Positions 1 through 6,985 of a stretch of 8,516 nt of DNA are shown one piece after another. Under the pieces are notes generated by a model. It saw only the letters and a list, made by a program, of their open reading frames with translations, ran no database searches and was not told the origin of the DNA. A program made the translations under genes and the position numbers. The stretch covers positions 1-8,516 of the forward strand of contig CAYWNA010000400.1 in NCBI GenBank assembly GCA_964459305.1, read 5' to 3'. This DNA comes from CAYWNA01 sp964459305 (GTDB lineage Bacteria > Planctomycetota > Planctomycetia > Pirellulales > Pirellulaceae). Numbering within the stretch: the first letter of the stretch is position 1; every line of letters begins with the position of its first letter.

Positions 1-3000
1 GCGGGCTGGGGTCAACCTCCTGCAGCCTCGAAGCACACATTTCGCTTGGAGATCGCCCGTCGTTGGGGACGGATCGAATTGACGATCGACGGACGATTTT
101 TTTCGAGCTTTGTCGAGGAGCCTGGATTGGAGAAATTGACCTTGAAGCCGATGGACGGCGGCCAGGTGTTGGCGACCGAGACGGAAAAAAGTCTGGAAGA
201 TCTTAACTTTCTACCGGTGGACCTTTCGGTGGGCTGCCATCAGGACGACGTTCGCATCGAGTCGCTGTCGCTGGATCCAGGGCTGCAGACGATCGCGGGC
301 AAGCCGATCCGGGTGGCCAACTCGGAGTCGCACGTGGATGTGGGTCTGGCCCGATGGTTGCGACAGGCCAAGGGTGGAGACAGCTACTACGATCCTTACT
401 ACCGCCGCAGCGCCTGGGACAACGTGCCGGAGTCGATCATCTTCTCAGTGCCCAAACGGCACTACAACGCGGCACACATGCTTTGTGCGGTGCGGACCGA
501 CGGTGGCCGGGAGCCGACCATGACACTGCGAATGGCACGCTATCGCCAGGCATGGGATGGCACCGGCGCGACGCAGGCGGACACGACCGTGCGCGTCGAT
601 CCGCAGCAGCCGCGTGGCTGCAACAGCATCCAGGAGGTTGGCAACGTCGAACTCACGATCGCAGGGAAAAAACAGACGCTGGCATTGTATTTGGTCGAGA
701 TTCCTCTGCGCACTGGAGAGATTGCTGACGTTTTTCACATGCAAGGGACCGATTTCAGTGAGTCAACCGACTTCTTGTATGTGGAGCTGACGCGCCAAAT
801 CGGCTTGCGTCGCACAGTCAATCACAGCAACCACGAATGGAAGCCACTGGGACCGCAGAGCGGCGTGTTGGTGCTGGGGCTGACCCTGAAAAAGTCGCCA
901 GTGGCCATTCGCATCGATTCCCCGGAGCCCGGTTATGTGTTCTACAAACATGAGAGTCCCTCGCTGGAGATCGTGACTACTAATCCCGCCGACCAGCCGG
1001 TTGCGCTGGAACTGTCGGCTCAGGTGATCGACTACTTTGGCGGGCAGCAGGAGGTCCAGCAACGACTGTCAGTGCCGCCGGGAGAATCGAAACACCGATT
1101 TGATCTGAATCGGTTCGAACTGGGTTGGTATAGGGTGGAATTCACCTTCCGCGACAAAGCGGGCCGCGGGTTGTGGCAGCAGCCGATGACCTTTGTGTTG
1201 CTGCCACCGGATACGCGCAAGGCAGGCGTCGAGTCGCCGTTCGGTATCTGGTGGTTCAAGGGATCGCACTACACGCAGACCGATCCCGACGTGGCCCTAT
1301 CGCTGATCCAAAAACTTGGATTTCGCCACACCACGGCCGGTTTCCAGGAGAGACGCGGGCAAACGCCGGAGAAGGCTCGACAGTACGGCGTAACGCCGAG
1401 CATGATGCGGTATTTCAGGCCGCGAAAGGGCAAAGATTCACTGGAAAAGCAGGCGCGGGAGTTCGTTGAAAAATGGCCCGAGGTGGAGTGGGGCATGGTC
1501 TTCCACGAGACGCGTGGGCCGGATCTGGGCATCGAACTGCCGCCGGAGTTGCTCGGCAAAGGTCAACCCGTTCTGGACGACGAGTCGCAGAAGCGATTCG
1601 ACGAATTGTCGCAGCAGGCGATCGAGTATGCCCAGACGCTGAAAAATATCAAGCCTGGAATGAAAATCCTCCTGGGCAACGGCGGCACACCGGCAAATGT
1701 GCACTGGCTTCGGGCAAAGTTCCCCCGATCGCACTGGGACGCCATTGGCATGGAGATGGCCGTGCAGAAGATGGTGCCCGAGGGACAGCCCAACGGATGG
1801 AATTTGCAGAGTCTGTGGATCGCCAAGCGAATGCGCGAAATCTACGGCTACGACAATCTGCCGATTACCTCCTGCTACGAGTTCGATTATCGCGCCACGG
1901 CTCCGGGAGCGTTGGACCTGAATCGCCAAGCCGCCTGGTACGCTCGCGACGTTTTGCACTGCCTTGCCTATCACGTGCCCCACATCAACGTCGCCTTGCT
2001 GGGCGACTGCAATAGCGCGTACTACACCAGCCGCTGGGGCTCAACAGGCGTATGCTACCGGGCGCCGTTGAACATGCCCAAGCCCGGCTTCGTGGCACTC
2101 GCCACACTGACTCGCGTGCTCGATCGGGCGGAGTACCAGCGATGGCTGGATACCGGCTCGACTGGCGCGTATTGCCTCGAATTCAAGCGGCCGGACGGAG
2201 GCTATGCGTATGCAATGTGGACGGTCGTAGGCCGGCGTGAGATGCATCTGGAGGCACCGTTCCAATCGATCACCGTGGTAGACAGCATGGGCCGCCAGCG
2301 TGCGGCCTCGACGGATGCACCGCTTATCATCGACGACACACCGCTCTACCTGCTAACCGAAGGTCCTTTGAGTTCGGTGCAGGCAGGAAAGCCCGAACAC
2401 GCGACTCCGGCCCTATCTGCTGCTGTCGTGGTCGATCCTGTCACTGATGTCCAGCGATGGCGTGTCGTGACAGAGGAAGACGAGGCGTTTGAAAACTGGT
2501 GCGCTTACTCGCCCATCCAACAAGCCAAAGTCGATCTCAAGGCCGGTGACGATGGCGGTTTGAATGTCACGTTGCACTCGCAGCCAGACGTTCCCGACGT
2601 CGTGGGTCGCTATGCCATGCTTGAACCGGCGGGCGGACCGATTTCCGTTCCAGGCAAGCCGGACACGATCGGCGTTTGGGTCCACGGCAACTCGAACTGG
2701 GGCCGCGTGTTCTTTGAACTGATCGATGCCAAAGGACGACGTTGGTCTTCGAATGGCTACGGCGAAGCGCCCAACAGTTGGGACTTGTCTGATTGGCAAG
2801 GCGACACGTGCATCAGCTTCGACGGATGGCGTCTGGTCACGCTGCGGCTGCCGGACCACTACGCGGGCAGCGGCCACTATGGACCGAACTTCTATCAATG
2901 GCGTTGCCATGGCGACAACAGCAAGGAAAACCAAATCGCGTACCCGATCAAGTTCAGCCGACTCTACTTGATTCTGCGCGAGAAGTTGGTGTATCTAACC

Positions 3001-3069
3001 AACATGGTTCCGGCCAAGTCGATGAGTATTGGGCTCAAAGACTTGACTGCCGGACGAGAGACTAACTAG
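1..3069 (+). CDS. Large multidomain protein with TIM-barrel-like glycoside hydrolase domain, 5' partial
   Basis: The frame is open to base 1 and the residues before the first possible start (TTG at 46) read naturally into the protein (FRLEIARRWGRIEL), so the true start lies upstream. At least 1022 residues are present. Counting from the TTG codon, residues 1-280 are beta-rich and unassigned, and 285-387 look like an Ig-type beta-sandwich. Residues 395-700 look like an alpha/beta barrel beginning SPFGIWWFKG, 705-770 like the small beta-domain that often follows such barrels (CLEFKRPDGGYAYAMWTV), and 800-985 like a jelly-roll carbohydrate-binding module (DTIGVWVHGNSNWGRVFFEL). Candidate catalytic acids are Glu488 in FHETRG (codon at 1507) and Glu612 in CYEFDY (codon at 1879), placed about where clan GH-A enzymes carry the strand 4 and strand 7 glutamates. 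That assignment is inference; the family and substrate are unknown. Export is likely for such an architecture, but the N-terminus is not visible. The stop is interlocked with the convergent gene. Confidence 0.85.
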   Translation, partial: AGWGQPPAASKHTFRLEIARRWGRIELTIDGRFFSSFVEEPGLEKLTLKPMDGGQVLATETEKSLEDLNFLPVDLSVGCHQDDVRIESLSLDPGLQTIAGKPIRVANSESHVDVGLARWLRQAKGGDSYYDPYYRRSAWDNVPESIIFSVPKRHYNAAHMLCAVRTDGGREPTMTLRMARYRQAWDGTGATQADTTVRVDPQQPRGCNSIQEVGNVELTIAGKKQTLALYLVEIPLRTGEIADVFHMQGTDFSESTDFLYVELTRQIGLRRTVNHSNHEWKPLGPQSGVLVLGLTLKKSPVAIRIDSPEPGYVFYKHESPSLEIVTTNPADQPVALELSAQVIDYFGGQQEVQQRLSVPPGESKHRFDLNRFELGWYRVEFTFRDKAGRGLWQQPMTFVLLPPDTRKAGVESPFGIWWFKGSHYTQTDPDVALSLIQKLGFRHTTAGFQERRGQTPEKARQYGVTPSMMRYFRPRKGKDSLEKQAREFVEKWPEVEWGMVFHETRGPDLGIELPPELLGKGQPVLDDESQKRFDELSQQAIEYAQTLKNIKPGMKILLGNGGTPANVHWLRAKFPRSHWDAIGMEMAVQKMVPEGQPNGWNLQSLWIAKRMREIYGYDNLPITSCYEFDYRATAPGALDLNRQAAWYARDVLHCLAYHVPHINVALLGDCNSAYYTSRWGSTGVCYRAPLNMPKPGFVALATLTRVLDRAEYQRWLDTGSTGAYCLEFKRPDGGYAYAMWTVVGRREMHLEAPFQSITVVDSMGRQRAASTDAPLIIDDTPLYLLTEGPLSSVQAGKPEHATPALSAAVVVDPVTDVQRWRVVTEEDEAFENWCAYSPIQQAKVDLKAGDDGGLNVTLHSQPDVPDVVGRYAMLEPAGGPISVPGKPDTIGVWVHGNSNWGRVFFELIDAKGRRWSSNGYGEAPNSWDLSDWQGDTCISFDGWRLVTLRLPDHYAGSGHYGPNFYQWRCHGDNSKENQIAYPIKFSRLYLILREKLVYLTNMVPAKSMSIGLKDLTAGRETN

Positions 3070-4523
3070 ATGTAACCCAGCCCCTGGAGCCGGTGGCGGA
3101 TGATCTCTTCCTCGCTGACGGTGAGGTCTGGCGCATGGCAGCAGCCCGCCGTGTCAACCAGCGAGCGACCTTGCATGCTGGGCGGCACATCGTATCCGGC
3201 AAGCTCCAGTAGCGTCGGTGCCATGTCCAGAAGGCGTGCCCCGTGGGTCTCGCCGGACAGGGGACAGCCTGACGCGGCCAGGACGAACGCACCCTGCTGC
3301 GCGTGATTGCAGTCGTCGGGCCCTGTGTCGTTTTCCTGAACGTGCAGCGTGCGGTGGCCGACGCTGCCGACGGACCGCCAGTACAAATCGCCGAAGTACA
3401 CGATCAGATCGGGCGGGATATTGCGCAGGTCGCGGTAGGTTTCTTCAGGCCGAAAGGCCCGGGTGTTCATCGGTCTTCCCTGATCGTCCAAGGTGGCTTC
3501 CAGTTGTGCCTGAATGGTTTCGCGCACGGTCGCGCACGACTCGCGCGGGACCAGCCCGCGGGGTTCCCGTCCCTCGACGTTCAAGAAGATGCGAGCGTAG
3601 TAACCGCCTTCGCTCCAAGCCGTGGTGTTGTCCCAATTGACGTCCAGTTGGTTGAACGGCGTCACTTCGCGCGGGTATTCGTTTAGCACCAAGTATCCTT
3701 CTTGGATCAGCCATTCGTTGATGCAGAACCCACCGTCCAACCGTTTGGCACCGTGATCCGACAGGATCAGGACCACGGTGTCTTCGGTCAACAACTCCAG
3801 AAGGCTGCCGACCTGTTCGTCGAGGTGGCAGTAGTAGTCGCGGATCACGTCCTCGTATGGGTTGCCGGGTTCGTGCTTTCGGTGTTCCGGGTCGTGGTAT
3901 TTCCAGAACCCGTGCTGCATTCGGTCCAAGCCGATGTCGACAAACTGGAAGTAGTCCCATTCGCTGCTGCGCAGGTAGTGCCGTGCCACCTCGAACTGCT
4001 TGCGGCTCATCTTGAAGATCTCTTCCTTGAGCCACTCCTTGTTCTCCGTGCGAAATCCGCGGACATCCACGGCGTACGAGCCGAACTGCTCCAGGATCTC
4101 CTTGGAGAGTTCGCCCGGGTGCGTGAAGACGCTTTCTTCCGGATCGGGCGTAAGGAAGCAGCCTACGGATATCCCGCTGGTTCTGCGCGGTGGGTAGCTG
4201 GGCGGAACGCCGATGATATTGGCCTTCTTGCCTTCCAATGCAACCTGGTCCCAAATCGAGAGTTGCCGGATGCTCTTGGAATTGACTATCTTCAGACCGT
4301 CATACGAGTAGTCCGCTCGATTGCGAAAGCCATACACACCCAAAGACCCCGGGTCCTGGCTAGTGGCCATGCACATCCAAGCGGGTACGGTGATCGGCGG
4401 CGTTACGCTTTCCAACTGGCCGTAACACCCCATCTCCATCAGGTAACGGAAGTTCTGCAGCCGTTCGTCCTCGAACAGGATTTCCGGCGCGGCACAATCA
4501 AGTCCAATCGCCAGGATCTTCAT
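3066..4523 (-). CDS. AlkP-superfamily phosphodiesterase/phosphomutase (COG3379-like), short paralogue
   Basis: 485 residues. It is predicted to hydrolyse or transfer a phosphoester by two-metal chemistry; the substrate is unknown. All seven residues of the nucleotide pyrophosphatase/phosphodiesterase active site can be placed: Asp9 in GLDC, nucleophile Thr45 in ITVPAW, Asp200 and His204 in DRMQH, Asp256-His257 in LSDHG, and His407 in CNHAQQG. The C-terminal part has the usual LLDMAPTLLELAG helix, then a tail ending LQGLGYI. No signal peptide or membrane segment is seen, so it is probably cytosolic. The start codon overlaps the stop of the upstream gene as ATGA, which suggests translational coupling. 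A purine-rich GGGGAG lies 11 bases before the ATG, inside the upstream gene. It is the last gene of the operon, and its TAG stop shares CTAG with the convergent gene. It lacks the beta insertion of its neighbour. Family assignment is strong and specific function open. Confidence 0.93.
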   Translation of the reverse strand: MKILAIGLDCAAPEILFEDERLQNFRYLMEMGCYGQLESVTPPITVPAWMCMATSQDPGSLGVYGFRNRADYSYDGLKIVNSKSIRQLSIWDQVALEGKKANIIGVPPSYPPRRTSGISVGCFLTPDPEESVFTHPGELSKEILEQFGSYAVDVRGFRTENKEWLKEEIFKMSRKQFEVARHYLRSSEWDYFQFVDIGLDRMQHGFWKYHDPEHRKHEPGNPYEDVIRDYYCHLDEQVGSLLELLTEDTVVLILSDHGAKRLDGGFCINEWLIQEGYLVLNEYPREVTPFNQLDVNWDNTTAWSEGGYYARIFLNVEGREPRGLVPRESCATVRETIQAQLEATLDDQGRPMNTRAFRPEETYRDLRNIPPDLIVYFGDLYWRSVGSVGHRTLHVQENDTGPDDCNHAQQGAFVLAASGCPLSGETHGARLLDMAPTLLELAGYDVPPSMQGRSLVDTAGCCHAPDLTVSEEEIIRHRLQGLGYI

Positions 4524-6373
4524 AGCAACAATGACTCCCCTTCCATATTTCCCGGCACCGGCGTCGCAAGGGCGTTTAGAATCGTCGGCGCGAGATCCAA
4601 CATCCTTGCCTCGGTTGCGTGGAACGGTTGATTCATGAACAAAACGCCGGGCACCAGCGCGGGATCGATCACGTGATCTCCCGACCAGCGTCTTTGATTG
4701 TCACAGAACAGGTCTTGTGGAACGCCGCCCAAAGCCGTATCCCACGACGCGCGATAACCGCTCGTGAAATTGACCAGAAGATCCGGCGAATCACCAACGT
4801 GCGGTCCGTGGTAGATTTCTTCTCGCAGCGAAACGTTCGTGACGGACACTGCATCCTCGCAGGCATCCTGCAAGCCCGTCAGGTTGTCGGCGATCTTTCG
4901 TTTCAGCGATTCCGCATCATCCTCAGAGACGATCCCCTGTTCCTCGCGTCCTTGAAGGTTGATGTAGATGCCGCCGAGACCAAGCGCATACGCCTTCGTA
5001 GAACTCCAGTCGATGTTACGTAGATAGTCGCCCGCATCCGGACCCGGCCGTACGCCATCGGCGAGCTTCAGCAGGCCCTGCTGGTAAAGCCAGGTATTCA
5101 GATTCACGCCCCGTCGGAAACTGCCGAAACCGTGGTCGGACAGCACGACGAACAACGTCTGATCATCGGCATACTCAAACGCCTTGCCGACCATTTCGTC
5201 GCAGACCTTGTAGTGGTCTTCAACGACGCGCCGGTACGGAGCCAGGTCGTCGCCGTTGTTCGACGGATGGTCCGGTTCGCGGAATCTCCAAAACATGTGC
5301 TGGATCCGATCCGGCGTGTCGTACAGGCAGAAGAAGAGGCCCTCGTCGAATCGCTCCAGTTCGTGAAGCATCATGGCTTCGCGCTGCTGCCACACTTCCT
5401 CGCATTGGTCGAGGTACGCGTCCTCGTCGATCCGTCCGTTGATTAGGCCCGTGTGATCTTCGACCATGCCCGTCGTATAGAAGGGGCCGATCGCTTCGGC
5501 CAACCGGCCACTGTATTCCTCCGGAGCACTGATCGGGAAAACGGGCTTCGCAGGATCGAAGTTGACCGGAGACGCGTACAACTCGAAAGCCGGCTCGGTG
5601 CGGACCAGGTAGAATCGTACGATTCCGGACGCTGACTGCAGCAGGCCCGTTTTGAACTTGACCGGCAGCCAGTCGCTCCACGCGCCTTGTCGAACTTCGA
5701 CCGAAACCGATTGCTGGTCGACGTGAATGCGTGCGCGACCGTCGGCCTGGTCGATGTCGATCCGAATCTCCAACCGGCTCGGCTGCCGCGTCTTTGGGTT
5801 CAGGGGGCCGGGAAGGTATGTCTTGACGTCATTGCCCGTCGCCGTGTCGACGTGCACCACACTTTCGCTCTCCAGCGGCTCGACGTCGGGCCGCGAGGTA
5901 TAGAAAGTGGATACACCGAACGAGCCGCGCAGATCCGGCACGCCCATTCCGGCCAACAGACGCCCCTTGAGCGTGCTGGGTGGGTACGAGCAGGGGCAGC
6001 GGATTACCGTCGATGATTTTCCTGCCTCTGTCAGCACTTCCCAGACAGTCTTCCCGTCACGCAGGTTGACCAGCTTCGGCGGCAAGAACGGACTTTTCTG
6101 TTCGTACCGATTCAAACCGATTTGCGGCAAGTACGTTTTCGCGTCGCGACTGAGAAAGTCGAAGATCCCGTGTCCGCCAGGGTTCATCCCCGTCGAGAAG
6201 GTCGACCAGGCGACAGGGGTCTGAGCGGGATAAGTGGTCGCCAAACGCGTGTAGCCGCCACGCTCTCGTAGCGCAGCCAGACAGGGAAGCTCTCCCTGCT
6301 GAATCATTGGCTCGACAATCGTCGGCTCCAACCCATCCAGTCCGATGATAATCGTCTTCGTAGCGTTGCTCAT
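4520..6373 (-). CDS. AlkP-superfamily phosphodiesterase/phosphomutase (COG3379-like), long paralogue
   Basis: 617 residues from the chosen ATG at 6373; an in-frame ATG at 6385 would add MSAG. The inner start is preferred because it overlaps the stop of the small upstream gene as ATGA, the same arrangement as the next junction, and neither start has a good Shine-Dalgarno sequence. Active-site residues are complete: Asp13 in GLDG, nucleophile Thr52 in QTPVAW, Asp355 and His359 in DRIQH, Asp413-His414 in LSDHG, and His567 in WSGDH. Other family hallmarks are MNPGGHGIFDF near 63-73, CPCSYPP near 126-132 and GGIYINLQGRE near 467-477. Residues of roughly 180-285 form a beta-rich insertion (SWSDWLPV-type strands, FYLVRTEPAFELY) absent from the downstream paralogue, probably a lid or substrate-recognition domain. 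No export signal is visible, so a cytosolic location is likely. Substrate unknown: nucleotide-sugar, phospholipid headgroup and sugar-phosphate esters are all possible for this superfamily. Confidence 0.93.
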   Translation of the reverse strand: MSNATKTIIIGLDGLEPTIVEPMIQQGELPCLAALRERGGYTRLATTYPAQTPVAWSTFSTGMNPGGHGIFDFLSRDAKTYLPQIGLNRYEQKSPFLPPKLVNLRDGKTVWEVLTEAGKSSTVIRCPCSYPPSTLKGRLLAGMGVPDLRGSFGVSTFYTSRPDVEPLESESVVHVDTATGNDVKTYLPGPLNPKTRQPSRLEIRIDIDQADGRARIHVDQQSVSVEVRQGAWSDWLPVKFKTGLLQSASGIVRFYLVRTEPAFELYASPVNFDPAKPVFPISAPEEYSGRLAEAIGPFYTTGMVEDHTGLINGRIDEDAYLDQCEEVWQQREAMMLHELERFDEGLFFCLYDTPDRIQHMFWRFREPDHPSNNGDDLAPYRRVVEDHYKVCDEMVGKAFEYADDQTLFVVLSDHGFGSFRRGVNLNTWLYQQGLLKLADGVRPGPDAGDYLRNIDWSSTKAYALGLGGIYINLQGREEQGIVSEDDAESLKRKIADNLTGLQDACEDAVSVTNVSLREEIYHGPHVGDSPDLLVNFTSGYRASWDTALGGVPQDLFCDNQRRWSGDHVIDPALVPGVLFMNQPFHATEARMLDLAPTILNALATPVPGNMEGESLLL

Positions 6374-6540
6374 GCCGGCGGACATTTCTTGCGGAACAAG
6401 AAGAGAAAGCCGCGTTTGATCATCAGCAAGACGTTTCTCCCGAACATCAGAAGGACGCCCAGGATACCCGCCAAGAATGATGCAACCGGCAAGACCGTTT
6501 CAGGTCCCACATAGCCAAGCAGAATAGGCATATCACCCAT
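6370..6540 (-). CDS. Small membrane protein, 56 residues, first gene of the phosphodiesterase operon
   Basis: The frame starts ATG at 6540, preceded at 6 bases by AGGGAG, a good Shine-Dalgarno sequence, and ends in a TGA that overlaps the start of the next gene as ATGA. The N-terminus reads MGDMPILLGYVGPETVLP. A hydrophobic segment spans about residues 16-34 (ASFLAGILGVLLMFG), followed by a second hydrophobic stretch broken by KR at 42-43 and a basic end RKK at 50-52. By the positive-inside rule the C-terminus should face the cytosol, where the two enzymes probably are. The GYVGP start recalls short membrane proteins with YIGPG/YIDPG-like starts that, from memory, occur beside AlkP-type enzymes; this is recollection and not a tested match. 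Function unknown; an anchor or partner for the enzymes is inferred from coupling and topology. A non-coding alternative is less likely given the ribosome site, the coupling and the coherent membrane profile. Confidence 0.72.
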   Translation of the reverse strand: MGDMPILLGYVGPETVLPVASFLAGILGVLLMFGRNVLLMIKRGFLFLFRKKCPPA

Positions 6541-6546
6541 GAAAAG

Positions 6547-6552
6547 CTCCCT
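6547..6552 (-). promoter_or_regulatory. Shine-Dalgarno site of the small membrane protein gene
   Basis: The minus strand reads AGGGAG followed by six bases (CTTTTC) and the ATG at 6540. It supports translation of the 56-residue frame and marks the operon's only clear ribosome entry site. The two downstream genes have weak or distant sites and overlap their predecessors, so they probably depend on ribosomes that load here. Confidence 0.65.
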
Positions 6553-6683
6553 GCCGAATTCGACAAGTTTGGCAAATCTGTACAGCGTTCGCCGAAACTA
6601 TAGGTCACAGACTGGCCGGGGGCGGAGCAATTGACTCATCGTGCAACAGGTTGCCTTGGAAAGGAATCTGGCCAGTGCCCTAT

Positions 6684-6758
6684 CTGGAAATCCGAATCTC
6701 GAAATCCGAAATTCGAGACAATCTCCAATTCCAAAATGAGGAAATACAAAACGGAAGT
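6684..6758 (+). repeat. AT-rich intergenic repeat array, copy 1
   Basis: The plus strand carries repeated units: AAATCCGAA at 6688-6696 and 6702-6710, AAATTCGAGA at 6709-6718, then degenerate CAATTCCAAAATGAGG-like DNA. Its composition differs sharply from the surrounding GC-rich sequence. Similar degenerate arrays are, from memory, common between genes in planctomycete genomes. Copy 2 lies about 170 bases away in the opposite orientation. Confidence 0.65.
6697..6718. repeat. Perfect 7-bp hairpin inside repeat copy 1
   Basis: TCTCGAA (6697-6703) and its reverse complement TTCGAGA (6712-6718) flank an 8-base loop. There is no adjacent T-run on either strand, so it does not resemble a canonical intrinsic terminator. 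It may be only a consequence of the palindromic TTCGAA core of the array. Confidence 0.5.
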
Positions 6759-6930
6759 GCCGCAACCGTAGAGGACGAAGACTCGAGGAGCTGCAACCTG
6801 GAGGAATGGACACATCGGCTTGCCAAGCGGGTGCGTGCGTTCGGCAAACGCCCGTGGCGGACAATCGACGGAGATCCTCGCACAGATATGCACAGCGACG
6901 AGTGATCTTGTGCGTTTTGAGCCTTACCTA

Positions 6931-6978
6931 TTCGGATTTTGAATTTGTTTCGAATTTCGTGCTTCGGATTTCGAATTT
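6931..6978 (-). repeat. AT-rich intergenic repeat array, copy 2, inverted
   Basis: Read on the minus strand, this stretch has AAATTCGAAATCCGAAGCAC, then AAATTCGAAAC and AAATTCAAAATCCGAA. The AAATTCGAAA unit occurs twice. It starts eight bases after the oxidoreductase stop codon and is inverted relative to copy 1, so the two could pair over a loop of about 170 bases. Confidence 0.65.
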
Positions 6979-6985
6979 GGCCTCG

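Larger units (their letters stand above)
6541..6985. other. Gene-poor spacer with inverted AT-rich arrays
   Basis: This 445-base interval separates the oxidoreductase gene from the phosphodiesterase operon, both on the minus strand. It contains two AT-rich arrays in opposite orientation (6684-6758 and 6931-6978) and about 170 GC-richer bases between them. Short open frames exist on both strands, but their translations run through the repeats (LEIRISKSEIRDN on plus, SNFGFRDSDFQIG on minus), so I treat them as non-coding. No tRNA-like or riboswitch-like fold was recognised, and no convincing terminator with a T-run was found. Confidence 0.6.

Noticed and set aside
46..48. TTG at 46 as the start of the glycosidase-like gene
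   Set aside because: The frame is open to base 1, no Shine-Dalgarno sequence precedes the TTG, and the residues before it continue the same beta-strand pattern; the gene more likely starts before the window.
3070..3110. GC-rich partial dyad (CCCCTGGAGCCGG) as a terminator for the plus-strand gene
   Set aside because: The pairing is short and imperfect, no T-run follows, and the bases encode the conserved C-terminal end of the opposing gene.
3702..4631. 309-codon plus-strand open frame opposite the short phosphodiesterase gene
   Set aside because: It lies wholly antisense to a gene with all family motifs and crosses its start into the next gene. Its translation shows no recognisable domain, and long antisense frames are expected in GC-rich codon-biased DNA.
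6597..6602. Minus-strand TATAGT as a -10 box for the phosphodiesterase operon
   Set aside because: It is about 57 bases before the first ATG, which is plausible, but the nearest -35-like TTGCTC is 22 bases away, too far for a standard promoter, and planctomycete promoters are poorly defined.
6611..6676. ACTGGCC (6611-6617) and GGCCAGT (6670-6676) as an inverted repeat
   Set aside because: Only seven bases match across a 52-base gap, which is likely by chance at this composition.
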